Assembly: GCF_035181385.1 (NCBI RefSeq)
Contig: NZ_JAXCJK010000002.1
Coordinates: 1-64,000 of the forward strand
Source: Moraxella sp035181385
GTDB lineage: Bacteria > Pseudomonadota > Gammaproteobacteria > Pseudomonadales > Moraxellaceae
Reading direction: 5' to 3'
DNA length: 64,000 bases
Part shown: positions 35,719 through 44,797 of the stretch, one piece after another
How positions within the stretch are numbered: the first letter of the stretch is position 1
How the letters are laid out: the number at the start of each line of letters is the position of its first letter
Notes under the pieces: generated by a model
Databases searched by the model: none
The model's input: only the letters and a program-made list of their open reading frames with translations
Told to the model about the DNA's origin: nothing
Program-made: the position numbers and the translations under genes

Positions 35719-36190
35719 ATTATTTTTTCACCCATTCGTTGTTTATGGGAAAAATATTTTCCCCAGATGCCAAATATATGCTTGACAAATTTAATTTTTT
35801 CAATGAAGTTTTTTTTCATTATGCCAAAAATTTTGTAACTTATTGATTGTAATGGTAAATTATAAATTTTTTAAAAGACCTTGTAATTTCTTAAACAATT
35901 CCTATAATAGATTGATGGCACAAAATTAGTGGAAATTAGTGGAGCAAAATAGTAGCGTAAAATAGTAAAAATTTGGTATGAATTTGTTGGTATATGCCAT
36001 CACAGCCATTTGATTAAAACATTTGATTAAAAATAGCAAATACCAAATAACCTAATTAACAAAGTTGCCATACTTAAATGGCTTAAATAAAATCACTAAA
36101 AAATAATGAACCTTAATTAATAAAATATCTAATTAAATCAATATCTTAATATTACCATCACAACCAAGCATGAATTTTAATAGGAGCAAA
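35719..36190. other. AT-rich intergenic region between clpB and AhpD-like gene
   Basis: This 470-bp divergent region holds the promoters of both genes. It is extremely AT-rich and contains short direct repeats such as AAAATAGTA (around 35946-35968). No gene or structured RNA is recognised. Confidence 0.5.
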
Positions 36191-36754
36191 ATGATGACTC
36201 GTCTGACCTTACACACCTTAGACACCGCCCCAGAAAAGGCCAAAGAGCGTGTAGAAGCAGTACAAAAAGCCAATGGTTTTATCCCCAATCTGATCGGTGT
36301 ACTGGCAAACTCGCCACAAGCTCTTGAAATGTATCAAGAAGTAAGTAAACTCAACAGCAAAAACTCTCTGACCCCAGAAGAAATAGAAGTTGTACAGATC
36401 ACCGCTGCCGTACATAATGGTTGCGATTTTTGTATTGCAGGACACACTAAAATTGCCGAGTCTCGTCTAAAAATGTCGCCAGCAGTGGTCGAGGCTTTAC
36501 GCACTCGTACTAATATTGACGAGAATGCCAAATACCAAGCATTGGCACAATTTACCATGGCACTTATTGATCAGCGTGGTCAGATTTCTAACGAAGAGCT
36601 GGCTGTTTTTAAATCGGCAGGTTACAATGACCAAAATGTCCTAGATGTCATCATGGGTGTCGCACTGGCCACTTTGTGCAATTATGCCAATACCGTCGCA
36701 CAAACAGACATCAACCCAGAATTGATGGCATTTGCTCCAAATCGTTCAGCCTGA
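36191..36754 (+). CDS. Carboxymuconolactone decarboxylase/AhpD-like protein
   Basis: About 187 residues from the ATG at 36191, which has TAGGAGC 4 nt upstream. It has the CMD/AhpD signature: a redox CxxC followed by a His (GCDFCIAGHTKIAE), preceded by VVQITAAVHN. Proteins of this family act as alkylhydroperoxidases that use the cysteine pair to reduce peroxides. An antioxidant role is therefore probable but the partner is unknown. It is transcribed alone with a strong terminator. Confidence 0.85.
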   Translation: MMTRLTLHTLDTAPEKAKERVEAVQKANGFIPNLIGVLANSPQALEMYQEVSKLNSKNSLTPEEIEVVQITAAVHNGCDFCIAGHTKIAESRLKMSPAVVEALRTRTNIDENAKYQALAQFTMALIDQRGQISNEELAVFKSAGYNDQNVLDVIMGVALATLCNYANTVAQTDINPELMAFAPNRSA

Positions 36755-36819
36755 TTAAAACCGATTAAAAAAATTAATTCAATCATCATTTGATCCAAAT
36801 GATTTTATTAAATAAATTA

Positions 36820-36850
36820 AAAAAACCTGCTGATATGGCAGGTTTTTTTA
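36820..36850 (+). terminator. Terminator after AhpD-like gene
   Basis: AAAAAACCTGC pairs with GCAGGTTTTTT around TGATATG. Confidence 0.85.
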
Positions 36851-36978
36851 ATTTTGGTGTTTTTTTATTAAAGAGCTTTTGGCTTTTAAATTCACATCAT
36901 CGGCATTTACCATCACATTGAATATAGGCCTAAATGATACAAAACTTGTAATGATGAACGATGAATATTCATAAAGAT

Positions 36979-37257
36979 TTAACTTGGATGAAACAGCTTA
37001 AAATGGTAGATCAGCCATAAACCTATCGCCCAAACAATAATTTGAAACATCAACACAAAACGCTTTTGCCCCACGGTGGCAGTCGCCATCTTATTGCCTG
37101 ATTTAATACTGATCAAGTCAGCCAACACCGACAATAATGCACATAATGCAAAAGCATGATAAGCATGGCCATTATTCTGAGTGATACTGATGGCAACCGC
37201 CACCACGCCAACAAAAAACAGCGTCAAAGATAAGACATTGGCAAGTCGTTTGTTCAT
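36979..37257 (-). CDS. Small integral membrane protein
   Basis: A 92-residue protein of unknown family with three predicted membrane segments: LANVLSLTLFFVGVVAVAIS, AFALCALLSVLADLI and VLMFQIIVWAIGLWLIYHF. It follows the ABC importer ATPase gene by 18 nt on the same strand, so it is probably part of that operon. A role in transport cannot be claimed. Confidence 0.55.
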   Translation of the reverse strand: MNKRLANVLSLTLFFVGVVAVAISITQNNGHAYHAFALCALLSVLADLISIKSGNKMATATVGQKRFVLMFQIIVWAIGLWLIYHFKLFHPS

Positions 37258-37275
37258 AAAAATCCTACTGGTTCA

Positions 37276-38070
37276 TCAACCCAAAATCAGCGAATCGTCT
37301 GTTACTTTTTCACCACGAGTTCGTTCAAACATTTCCAATAAATCATTAACCGTCATGCCACATCGCTCACTACCTGACACATCAAGCACCACTTTACCCT
37401 GATGCAGCATGACCGTACGAGTGCCATGCGTGAGTGCCTGATGCATGGAATGCGTAACCATCATGGCAGTAAGCTTACTGCCGTGGACGATTGTGTCGGT
37501 CAATTCTAGCACAAAGGCGGCTGTTTTTGGGTCTAGGGCAGCAGTATGCTCATCTAGTAGCAAAATCTTGGACGGTTGTAGGCTTGCCATCAGCAAACTC
37601 ACTGCCTGACGCTGACCACCAGAAAGCAAACCCATGCGATCAGTCAAACGATTCTCCAAACCCAATTTTAATACAGACAGTTTTTCACGAAAAATTTCAC
37701 GGTTATTTTGATTAAGTGCCGCTGACAAAGTACGCACACTGCCACGCTTAAAGGCAAGTGCCATATTTTCTTCAATCGTCAACGCTTCACAAGTGCCTGC
37801 CATTGGGTCTTGAAACACTCGTGCGACCAAGTGACTGCGCTGATGCGTGGGTAGCTTTGTAACATCTTTGCCGTCAATCACAATAGAGCCTGAATCTGGG
37901 CGTAATGCACCACTAATGGTATTTAAAAATGTGGATTTTCCTGCACCATTAGTGCCAATGACAGTAACAAATTCACCAGCGGCAATATTTAAGCTAACAC
38001 CTTGTAAAGCAGGGTTTTCAATGGGCGTGCCTTTATTAAAGGTCAAGTATAAATCGTTTGCGGTCATCAT
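37276..38070 (-). CDS. ABC importer ATP-binding protein (COG1101 type)
   Basis: This 264-residue ATPase has Walker A (GTNGAGKSTF), Q-loop (RVFQDPMAG), signature (LLSGGQRQAV) and Walker B (ILLLDEHTAALDP, with His after the catalytic Glu, as is common in this subfamily). Together with the COG4120 permease and COG2984 binding proteins it forms an importer that in other bacteria takes up tryptophan or tyrosine (TrpXYZ); the substrate here is not proven. It overlaps the permease stop by one nt. Confidence 0.85.
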   Translation of the reverse strand: MMTANDLYLTFNKGTPIENPALQGVSLNIAAGEFVTVIGTNGAGKSTFLNTISGALRPDSGSIVIDGKDVTKLPTHQRSHLVARVFQDPMAGTCEALTIEENMALAFKRGSVRTLSAALNQNNREIFREKLSVLKLGLENRLTDRMGLLSGGQRQAVSLLMASLQPSKILLLDEHTAALDPKTAAFVLELTDTIVHGSKLTAMMVTHSMHQALTHGTRTVMLHQGKVVLDVSGSERCGMTVNDLLEMFERTRGEKVTDDSLILG

Positions 38071-39017
38071 TAGGCTGTCTCCTTTGACCTACTTTTCGAT
38101 AAGTCTTTTTGGGTATTTCTACCAAAACCCAAGACATACAAGGCTTTTGAACGATATTTTGGCAACATCAGCACAATCACAACCAAAAGTGCCGTTACTA
38201 GGTTTAAGTCTTGGGGTCCAAACCCAACACTACGCAAAGTCTGATTAGACAAGGCAATCTGAATGAACAACTTATATAACACTGCACCAATAACCACCGA
38301 TAAAGTAATCCAAAAAATCCGCTTGGCAGTCAATACTGTCTCACCAATAATGACCGCCGCCAAGCCAATCACAATTGTTCCGATACCAATCGATACATCA
38401 GCACCACCTTGGGTCTGTACAAATAGTGCTCCAGATAAAGCAATCAGGCCATTACTGATCGCCATACCAAGTATGATGACCGCCGAGGTATTGATGCCTT
38501 GTGCTTGTGCCATCTTGGCATTTGAGCCAGTAGCACGCATGGCAAGACCGATTTGTGTACTAAAAAACCAATCCAGCAACAGCTTAACAACCACAACCAC
38601 GCACAGTGCCACAACCACTCGCACCCATACGCCATTAGTGCCATCAGTAAAGATGCTAAAAACAGTGGATTCACCAAGCAATGATAGATTTGGCGCACCC
38701 ATAATTCGTAAGTTCACCGAGTACAGTGCTGTCATCACAAGAATACCCGCCAGCAAATGCAAAATGCCCAGCTTGACATTGAGCAATGCCGTCGCCATGC
38801 CTGCCATCATGCCTGCCATCATGGCAAAAATACAAGCCAACCAAGGGTTAAATCCCGAGACAATCGCCAACGCTGCCACCGCACCGCCAAGCGGAAAACT
38901 GCCGTCTGCCGTTAAATCTGGAAAATCTAAAATACGGAACGAGATAAGCACGCCCAACGCCATCAGTGCATAAATCAAGCCACTTTCTAACGCCCCAAAA
39001 AAGGCAATCATCGACAT
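38070..39017 (-). CDS. ABC importer permease (COG4120 type)
   Basis: About 315 residues from the ATG at 39017, which has TAGGA 6 nt upstream; the open frame extends further but that part looks untranslated. It has about nine membrane segments and family sequence FRILDFPDLTADGSFPLGGA near the N-terminus. It resembles branched-chain amino acid (LivH-like) permeases. It is coupled with the ATPase gene and preceded by the binding-protein gene. Confidence 0.85.
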   Translation of the reverse strand: MSMIAFFGALESGLIYALMALGVLISFRILDFPDLTADGSFPLGGAVAALAIVSGFNPWLACIFAMMAGMMAGMATALLNVKLGILHLLAGILVMTALYSVNLRIMGAPNLSLLGESTVFSIFTDGTNGVWVRVVVALCVVVVVKLLLDWFFSTQIGLAMRATGSNAKMAQAQGINTSAVIILGMAISNGLIALSGALFVQTQGGADVSIGIGTIVIGLAAVIIGETVLTAKRIFWITLSVVIGAVLYKLFIQIALSNQTLRSVGFGPQDLNLVTALLVVIVLMLPKYRSKALYVLGFGRNTQKDLSKSRSKETA

Positions 39018-39212
39018 AAGTATTCCTAAAACTGAATATAAAGACACACACCAAAAAAAATTGCGGTGTGTGCCCAACTATCCTATTGTAACATTTTAAC
39101 AATCGTGATGGCTATTTTGTATGCAGCCATCACAAGAACCAATCAATACATCAATTTATTCATGTCATTCATAAAATCTAACAAGATTGGTTTGTACCAC
39201 GAACCAACACAA

Positions 39213-40226
39213 TCACTCAGCCACTTTACTGGCACGGTCAATGATAGATTGAGGCACGCTGATGCCTTGTTCGGCAGCGTATTTTTTACTCACCAACAAG
39301 TCAAGTTTTTGTGATGAATATACAGGAATGTCGCCTGCTTTTTCACCTTTTAAGATGCGTGCAGTGATTTTGCCTGTTTCACGACCCAAATTCAGATAAT
39401 TCACACCAAGTGCAACTGCCGCACCACGCTCAATCACTGATGGATCAGAAGACACCAATGGAATTTTGGCCTCTTTGGCGACCTGAGTCAAGGCCTCATA
39501 AGCATTAATGACATTATTATCTGTTGAAGTATAGATGACATCTACTTTGCCAACCAAACTTTGGGCAGCCATAGCAATATCACTAGATTTTTGTGCTGGG
39601 GCTTCAACAATATTTAAACCTTGCATTTGTGCTATCTTTTTTAGGTTTTTTAGGGTAACTGTTGAATTAACTTCACCTGGGCTATACACAAAACCGATAT
39701 TTTTCACGCTTGGCAAAAGCTCTTTAATCAGCTCAATTTGTGGTTCAAGTGGTAAAACATCAGAAGCACCTGTAACATTGGTGCCAGAGCCATCTAACTT
39801 GCTGACCAATTTGGCCTCAACAGGCTCGGTTACCGCAGAAAAAACCACAGGAATGGTATTGGTCGCTGACACAACAGCCTGTGCTGATGGCGTAGCAATA
39901 GCAATAATGACATCGGGCGTATCTGCCACAAATTGCTTGGCAATTTGTCCTGCGGTCGCCATGTTGCCTTGTGCTGATTGGAAATTGACCGTTAAGTTTT
40001 CACCCTCTTTATAACCTGCCGCCGCCAGCTCTTCAATCGCACCTTTGCGAACCGCATCAAGTGCTGGGTGCTCAACGATGGCGGTGATGGCAACTGTTTT
40101 TGTTTCTGTGGCGGTATCAGCTGGCGTGCTTGCTGTTTTATTATCACCACAACCAAATAAGACAGCACCCAACAAAGTCATACCCAGCAGTTTTGAAAAT
40201 CCATTCATGCGATTGGGGTTGAACAT
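39213..40226 (-). CDS. ABC importer substrate-binding lipoprotein (COG2984), copy 1
   Basis: About 337 residues from the ATG at 40226, chosen because GGAG lies 8 nt upstream; the frame extends to 40316. A lipoprotein signal peptide (LLGMTLLGAVLFGC) precedes a Peripla-BP-type domain, with AIVEHPALDAVRKGAIEELA and NFQSAQGNMATAGQIAKQFV. TrpX/TyrX-like proteins in this family bind aromatic amino acids. It is adjacent to its permease and close in sequence to the next gene upstream, indicating tandem duplication. Confidence 0.87.
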   Translation of the reverse strand: MFNPNRMNGFSKLLGMTLLGAVLFGCGDNKTASTPADTATETKTVAITAIVEHPALDAVRKGAIEELAAAGYKEGENLTVNFQSAQGNMATAGQIAKQFVADTPDVIIAIATPSAQAVVSATNTIPVVFSAVTEPVEAKLVSKLDGSGTNVTGASDVLPLEPQIELIKELLPSVKNIGFVYSPGEVNSTVTLKNLKKIAQMQGLNIVEAPAQKSSDIAMAAQSLVGKVDVIYTSTDNNVINAYEALTQVAKEAKIPLVSSDPSVIERGAAVALGVNYLNLGRETGKITARILKGEKAGDIPVYSSQKLDLLVSKKYAAEQGISVPQSIIDRASKVAE

Positions 40227-40375
40227 AACATTCTCCATTTTTTTAAGATGACGCCTCACAGAGCGAAAATTTAATAAGATATCATTCATCATAAACAAAA
40301 TATTTGTAAATTTCAATCATATATTGAAAAAATATTTAATTTATTGGATATTCCAATAATTAACCAATGAGCCAC

Positions 40376-40419
40376 AAAAAAACACCCACAGATTGCAACT
40401 AAACCCTTGGGGTGTTTTT
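40376..40419 (-). terminator. Hairpin between the two binding-protein genes
   Basis: AAAACACCC pairs with GGGTGTTTT around a long loop, with T residues on both strands. It probably limits read-through from copy 2 into copy 1. Confidence 0.65.
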
Positions 40420-40466
40420 ATGATGAAATTTAAACAAAAACAGATGTTTTGACGATCAAACAATCA

Positions 40467-41507
40467 TTATTTTTTAGGCACTACATCTACATCAATGGCG
40501 TCTTTTTTGATTTCATCAACCAAGGCCACTCCCTGTTCTAAAGCGTGCTTTGGACTGATATACAGCGTCAAATCATTCATGATACTAGGCTTGATGTCAG
40601 CAGGTTTTTTACCATCAAGCACGCCTGCAACAAGCTTGGCAGTTACCACACCAAAATCAAAATCATTCACACCAAGAGCAGCCGCCGCACCACGACGCAC
40701 CGAAAATTCATCTGAGGCGATGATGGGTAAGTCAAGCTCATTTGCCACCTGAACCATCGCTTCCATGGCTGAGGCGACATTATTATCAAGCGATGTATAA
40801 ATCAAATCAGCACGGCCGTCCAACGCACGAGTTGCAGCCGCCACATCTGCTGAACGATTGGCAGGGATATCCACAAGCGTCATGCCGTATTTTGGCAAGA
40901 GTTCATTTAAGCGGTCTTTTAAGGCCACCGAGTTGGCCTCACCTGGGCTGTACACATACCCAATGCGTTTGGCATTTGGCTTTACCTTGGTAAATAACTC
41001 AATCTGCGGTTCAAGAGGCAACTGACTTGATAAACCTGTAATATTAGCCTGAGTAGCCACACCGTTATTGTCAATGAGCTTGGCTGCCACAGGGTCGGAA
41101 ACAGCAGTGTAAATGAGCGGAATGGTTTGGGTTGCTGCCGCAAGACTTTGGGAAGTTGGTGTTGAAATGGCAACTATTGCATCTGGGTTTTCTGAGGCAA
41201 ATTGTTTTGCGATTTGGCTGGCGGTTGCCATGTTGCCTTGTGCTGATTGGAAATTCACTGTTAAATTTTGACCATCTTTATAACCCAAATCTGCAAGACC
41301 TGATATGATGCCACGACGAATGTCATCAAGCGATGGATGCTCAACAATGGCACTGATGGCGATGGTTTTTGAGTCTTTGGCGATTTCAGCTTGTGATTCG
41401 GCTTTGGCAGAATCGGCAGTATCCACTTTTTTTTCTTGGTTACAACCAAATAAGGTGAATGCTGACAGCATAAAAGCTGATAACTTAAGAACAGGATTAT
41501 ATTGCAT
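40467..41507 (-). CDS. ABC importer substrate-binding lipoprotein (COG2984), copy 2
   Basis: About 346 residues from the ATG at 41507 (GGAG upstream). The signal peptide ends TLFGC. It shares with copy 1 the pattern AIVEHPSLDDIRRGIISGLA and the identical NLTVNFQSAQGNMAT block, but the central and C-terminal parts have diverged, so the two may bind different ligands for one permease. It is separated from copy 1 by a hairpin and a 240-nt gap, so it may have its own regulation. Confidence 0.87.
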   Translation of the reverse strand: MQYNPVLKLSAFMLSAFTLFGCNQEKKVDTADSAKAESQAEIAKDSKTIAISAIVEHPSLDDIRRGIISGLADLGYKDGQNLTVNFQSAQGNMATASQIAKQFASENPDAIVAISTPTSQSLAAATQTIPLIYTAVSDPVAAKLIDNNGVATQANITGLSSQLPLEPQIELFTKVKPNAKRIGYVYSPGEANSVALKDRLNELLPKYGMTLVDIPANRSADVAAATRALDGRADLIYTSLDNNVASAMEAMVQVANELDLPIIASDEFSVRRGAAAALGVNDFDFGVVTAKLVAGVLDGKKPADIKPSIMNDLTLYISPKHALEQGVALVDEIKKDAIDVDVVPKK

Positions 41508-41739
41508 CTTTTTCTCCAAAAGGAATTTGCCAAATTGGGCAAATTCGACACTATTAATTTTTCCGTTGTGCTAATACTTGGGTACTAAGCAGTCTTGGCT
41601 TAGCGATTAATAAAGTCTCAACATGAGTTTTTGATAAAATGGCGATATTTTTTGATTAATTTGCCTGCAATTGCCAAGACCACCTGCTATTATACCGCAT
41701 TTGTCAGCGTTTTTTATCATGATTAGTAAATACATCAAA

Positions 41740-41767
41740 ACCCCAAATTAAGCATATAATTTGGGGT
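41740..41767 (-). terminator. Terminator after lipoprotein gene
   Basis: ACCCCAAATTA pairs with TAATTTGGGGT; minus-strand transcripts then read TTTTG. Confidence 0.7.
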
Positions 41768-41802
41768 CGTCAAATCAATCATTAAAATGATATTGGCTGA
41801 TA

Positions 41803-42681
41803 TCAGTAAGTTTCATTGCTTTCAACAATGGTCAGCTCAACATTTTCATCTGCCACATGATTGCGTTTTGGCTTAGATTCGGTTTTCGTTGACTCTGCTT
41901 TTGACTTGGTCTCAGCTTTTGGCTTGTTTTTGGCAGGCGTATCAACTGGTGAACGACCTTCTGTTGGTGGCAAAAAAGCCTCATGCTCACGAGCTTGTGG
42001 CTCTTTTACCGCTTCTTCTGACGATTGAACTCGTGGCGTGGCAATTGGCTCAACTGGCTCTAAGCGAACTGGTGCATTTTGAGCATTAGTTCGTGATTGG
42101 CGTACCATGCTATGCGTTGATGCCACAATGGTATCTGCCACCAAATCAAGAATTGCATTATCCGAATCGAGCAAGGCTCTATTGTCCTCAATGGCATAAG
42201 AAAAACCTTTGGTCATCAATCGATTATTACCAATGAGTGCCGAACCAATCTCAGCGGCTTGCTCATCAAGCGGTGCAAGACCCGATTTTTTAAAGGCTTG
42301 ACTGGCATGAGTCATGGTTTGAGCAGGCAAGGTAAAATGCACATCAGCACTACAAGTCGCTCCAGACGATGCGACATTTTGTAGGTCAATATTCACCTCG
42401 GTAAGTTTTTGACGAACTTGTTGTTCCAATCCCAAACGCATGGCATCATCGTAGTTTTGAATCGCCATCAAAGCACTGTCAAGCAAGCCTGCTTGCAGAG
42501 CATCAACCAGACGGTTACGCAAACTTGGCTCATCACAGACAACCTGAATCTCTTGAACCACAGGCTCAGCAACTTCCATTTCTGGCTCAGCAGACTGCCC
42601 CTCTTTATTGCCACATGCCGACAGCACCACAGCCACCAAAGATGCACTCACAGCATATTTTAATGCGTTGATTTTTCTCAT
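41803..42681 (-). CDS. Uncharacterised lipoprotein with charged tail
   Basis: A 292-residue protein with a lipoprotein signal (SLVAVVLSAC). A helical region (about 50-190) contains two segments that may be related, since VVCDEPSLRNRLVDALQ and ATCSADVHFTLP each carry one cysteine. A low-complexity C-terminal tail follows, rich in Lys, Glu, Pro and Ser (AKNKPKAETKSKAESTKTES). I recognise no family. The tail could span or bind the cell wall. Confidence 0.6.
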   Translation of the reverse strand: MRKINALKYAVSASLVAVVLSACGNKEGQSAEPEMEVAEPVVQEIQVVCDEPSLRNRLVDALQAGLLDSALMAIQNYDDAMRLGLEQQVRQKLTEVNIDLQNVASSGATCSADVHFTLPAQTMTHASQAFKKSGLAPLDEQAAEIGSALIGNNRLMTKGFSYAIEDNRALLDSDNAILDLVADTIVASTHSMVRQSRTNAQNAPVRLEPVEPIATPRVQSSEEAVKEPQAREHEAFLPPTEGRSPVDTPAKNKPKAETKSKAESTKTESKPKRNHVADENVELTIVESNETY

Positions 42682-42893
42682 AAAATACCTATTTGCTTTT
42701 TTAATTTAACAATTCCGCACAGCTTTGCTTTATGATAAAATACACACAAAGTCCGTCCGATATACTTTTTGTTATTATAACACAGCAATAACACAGCCAT
42801 CACGACTTTTTGAGCACAAACCCAGACAAAAAACCCAATTCAAACCCAAATCTTGTTAAATATTCGCCATTATTACCAAAATGCGACAACATC

Positions 42894-43706
42894 ATGAATG
42901 AAATTTTTACACCAATCATCACACCCACCGACCGCAATTTTGACTGCATTGCCGACCACTTTGCCAAAAAAATCTATGGCGGTCTAAAAGGACAAATCCG
43001 CTTGGCCGTACTCAGCCGAGACATTGACAAGATGACAGCAAAGCTTGGCAAAAAACTTGGCAGACCTTTAAAAATACTTGATGTTGGTGCAGGACTTGCT
43101 CAGATTAGCCTACAACTTGCCAAAACTCATCACTGCACCATCAACGACATTTCTGCCAATATGCTAAACAAGGCACGCCAGACTGCTTGTGATGAAAATC
43201 TGGCAAATATTCGCTTCATCACTTGCCCTTATCAAGATTTACCAAGCACCATTAAAGGTGAAAAATTTGATCTTATCTTATGTCATGCCGTACTTGAATG
43301 GCTTGGCAATCCTGAACAAATCATGGATTTTTTTGATGAGTTTTTAGCAGATGATGGTGTGCTTTCGCTGTGTTTTTATAACCCTGCCAGTCTGGTTTAT
43401 CGCAATCTGATTATGGGAAACTTTTATCAGCTCGATAAACCAAAACCTGCCGACAACAACAGCCTGACACCAAACAGCCCTGTTGATAACAACACGGTCG
43501 AACATTGGCTGTCATCTTACGGTTATACCGTTTATGCTCACTCTGGCATTCGGGTGTTTTCAGACTACACGCCCTTAAAGCGTGGTGGGCTAAATAATGA
43601 TGATGCCGTCATTGAAATGGAGCTAAAATATTCACAAGTCATGCCATTTCGTCTGATGGGGCGGTATTTGCACATTTTGGCAGGTAAAAACCATTCATCG
43701 CCTTAA
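42894..43706 (+). CDS. cmoM: tRNA 5-carboxymethoxyuridine methyltransferase CmoM
   Basis: About 270 residues from the ATG at 42894. A TTG 84 nt upstream opens the frame, but the family's N-terminus aligns with TDRNFDCIADHFAKKIYGGL. This SAM-dependent methyltransferase makes the methyl ester of cmo5U34 in some tRNAs. Motif I is ILDVGAGLAQISLQLA; FDLILCHAVLEWLGNPEQ and LSLCFYNPASLVYRNLIMGN are characteristic of CmoM. It is divergent from the lipoprotein gene. Confidence 0.88.
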   Translation: MNEIFTPIITPTDRNFDCIADHFAKKIYGGLKGQIRLAVLSRDIDKMTAKLGKKLGRPLKILDVGAGLAQISLQLAKTHHCTINDISANMLNKARQTACDENLANIRFITCPYQDLPSTIKGEKFDLILCHAVLEWLGNPEQIMDFFDEFLADDGVLSLCFYNPASLVYRNLIMGNFYQLDKPKPADNNSLTPNSPVDNNTVEHWLSSYGYTVYAHSGIRVFSDYTPLKRGGLNNDDAVIEMELKYSQVMPFRLMGRYLHILAGKNHSSP

Positions 43707-43854
43707 ACGGCTTGGGCTTGGTGTTATGATTCACGCCAAGCCAACCAAAAATTTGTCGCCAAATTCTAATGGTTGGTTCAATATATTTGCCACAAATAGC
43801 GTTCTAACCATACACCAATTTGCCGTCATCAAGATTTAAAATCTTTGTTAATCA

Positions 43855-44571
43855 TCATAATAAATAGCGACCAAGTACCGCATTAACCACACCCTCGGTG
43901 CGTAAAATTCGCTCGCCCAAAGCCACAGAGACAACACCAATTGACCTTAATAGCTCAATCTCATATGGCACAAATCCGCCCTCTGCACCGATAGCAACAA
44001 AAATAGGCAAGTCATTTTTACCACAAAATTCACCAAAACCCTGAGAATCATAGGGGTGAAACACCACCGCACGATTTGGCGTGATAAGAGCTGGCAAGCT
44101 ATCTTGAACAAAAGGTTTAAAACGCTTGGCAAGGGTAATCTTTGGGGCCATCGTATCTACACCCTGCTGCAATCCCTCTATGATAAACTCATCAAGGCGA
44201 CCAAGCAAGGGTGACCCCCAATAGCTTTTATCAGTACGGACACTGTTGATTAAAATGATGTGATCAACCCCAATGGCTGTCATATCTATGATAAGCCGTC
44301 TTAACACCTTTGGGCGTGGCAAAGCAAGCATGAGAGTAACGCCAAGTTTGGCAGGTGGCGACTTGTCCAGCACAACATTGGTAAACACCGCTTGAAAATC
44401 ACTCAATTTAGCCAATACACCAATGCCCAAATGGCCACCAAGCTGACCTATTTTTAAAACATCGCCAATTTTGGCTTTTAATACGGTTTTAATGTGCAAA
44501 ATTTGCCCTGCATTTGTGATGACGGCCGTATCACCATTAAAGCATTCACTACCTAACAATAAGACATTCAT
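43855..44571 (-). CDS. rsmE: 16S rRNA m3U1498 methyltransferase
   Basis: About 238 residues from the ATG at 44571, chosen for TAGGAAAACTAAG upstream. RsmE methylates U1498 in the decoding centre of 16S rRNA. It has an N-terminal PUA-like domain and a SPOUT knot domain with IGAEGGFVPYEIELL, then LGERILRTEGVVNAVLGRY, which is the SAM-binding knot. The length matches the family. Confidence 0.93.
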   Translation of the reverse strand: MNVLLLGSECFNGDTAVITNAGQILHIKTVLKAKIGDVLKIGQLGGHLGIGVLAKLSDFQAVFTNVVLDKSPPAKLGVTLMLALPRPKVLRRLIIDMTAIGVDHIILINSVRTDKSYWGSPLLGRLDEFIIEGLQQGVDTMAPKITLAKRFKPFVQDSLPALITPNRAVVFHPYDSQGFGEFCGKNDLPIFVAIGAEGGFVPYEIELLRSIGVVSVALGERILRTEGVVNAVLGRYLL

Positions 44572-44797
44572 CTTAGTTTTCCTAATCATACATTACCAGT
44601 ATCAATTGATGTGCCAAATTGATGAACTGGCATGGCAATGCCAACCATCAACCATATCACCCACAACCATTGTCATATGACTAAAACATATCAGCATTTC
44701 AAGATGATACGCATCATACACCAAAAAAATGCACAAAAATCAGCCTTACAGTTTTAAGTTGTCATATCAACAACCAAGTTTTGGCTCACATTTTAGC

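Noticed and set aside
35719..35830. Heat-shock (sigma-32) promoter upstream of clpB
   Set aside because: Only weak matches to the -35 and -10 consensus with wrong spacing; not supported well enough to annotate.
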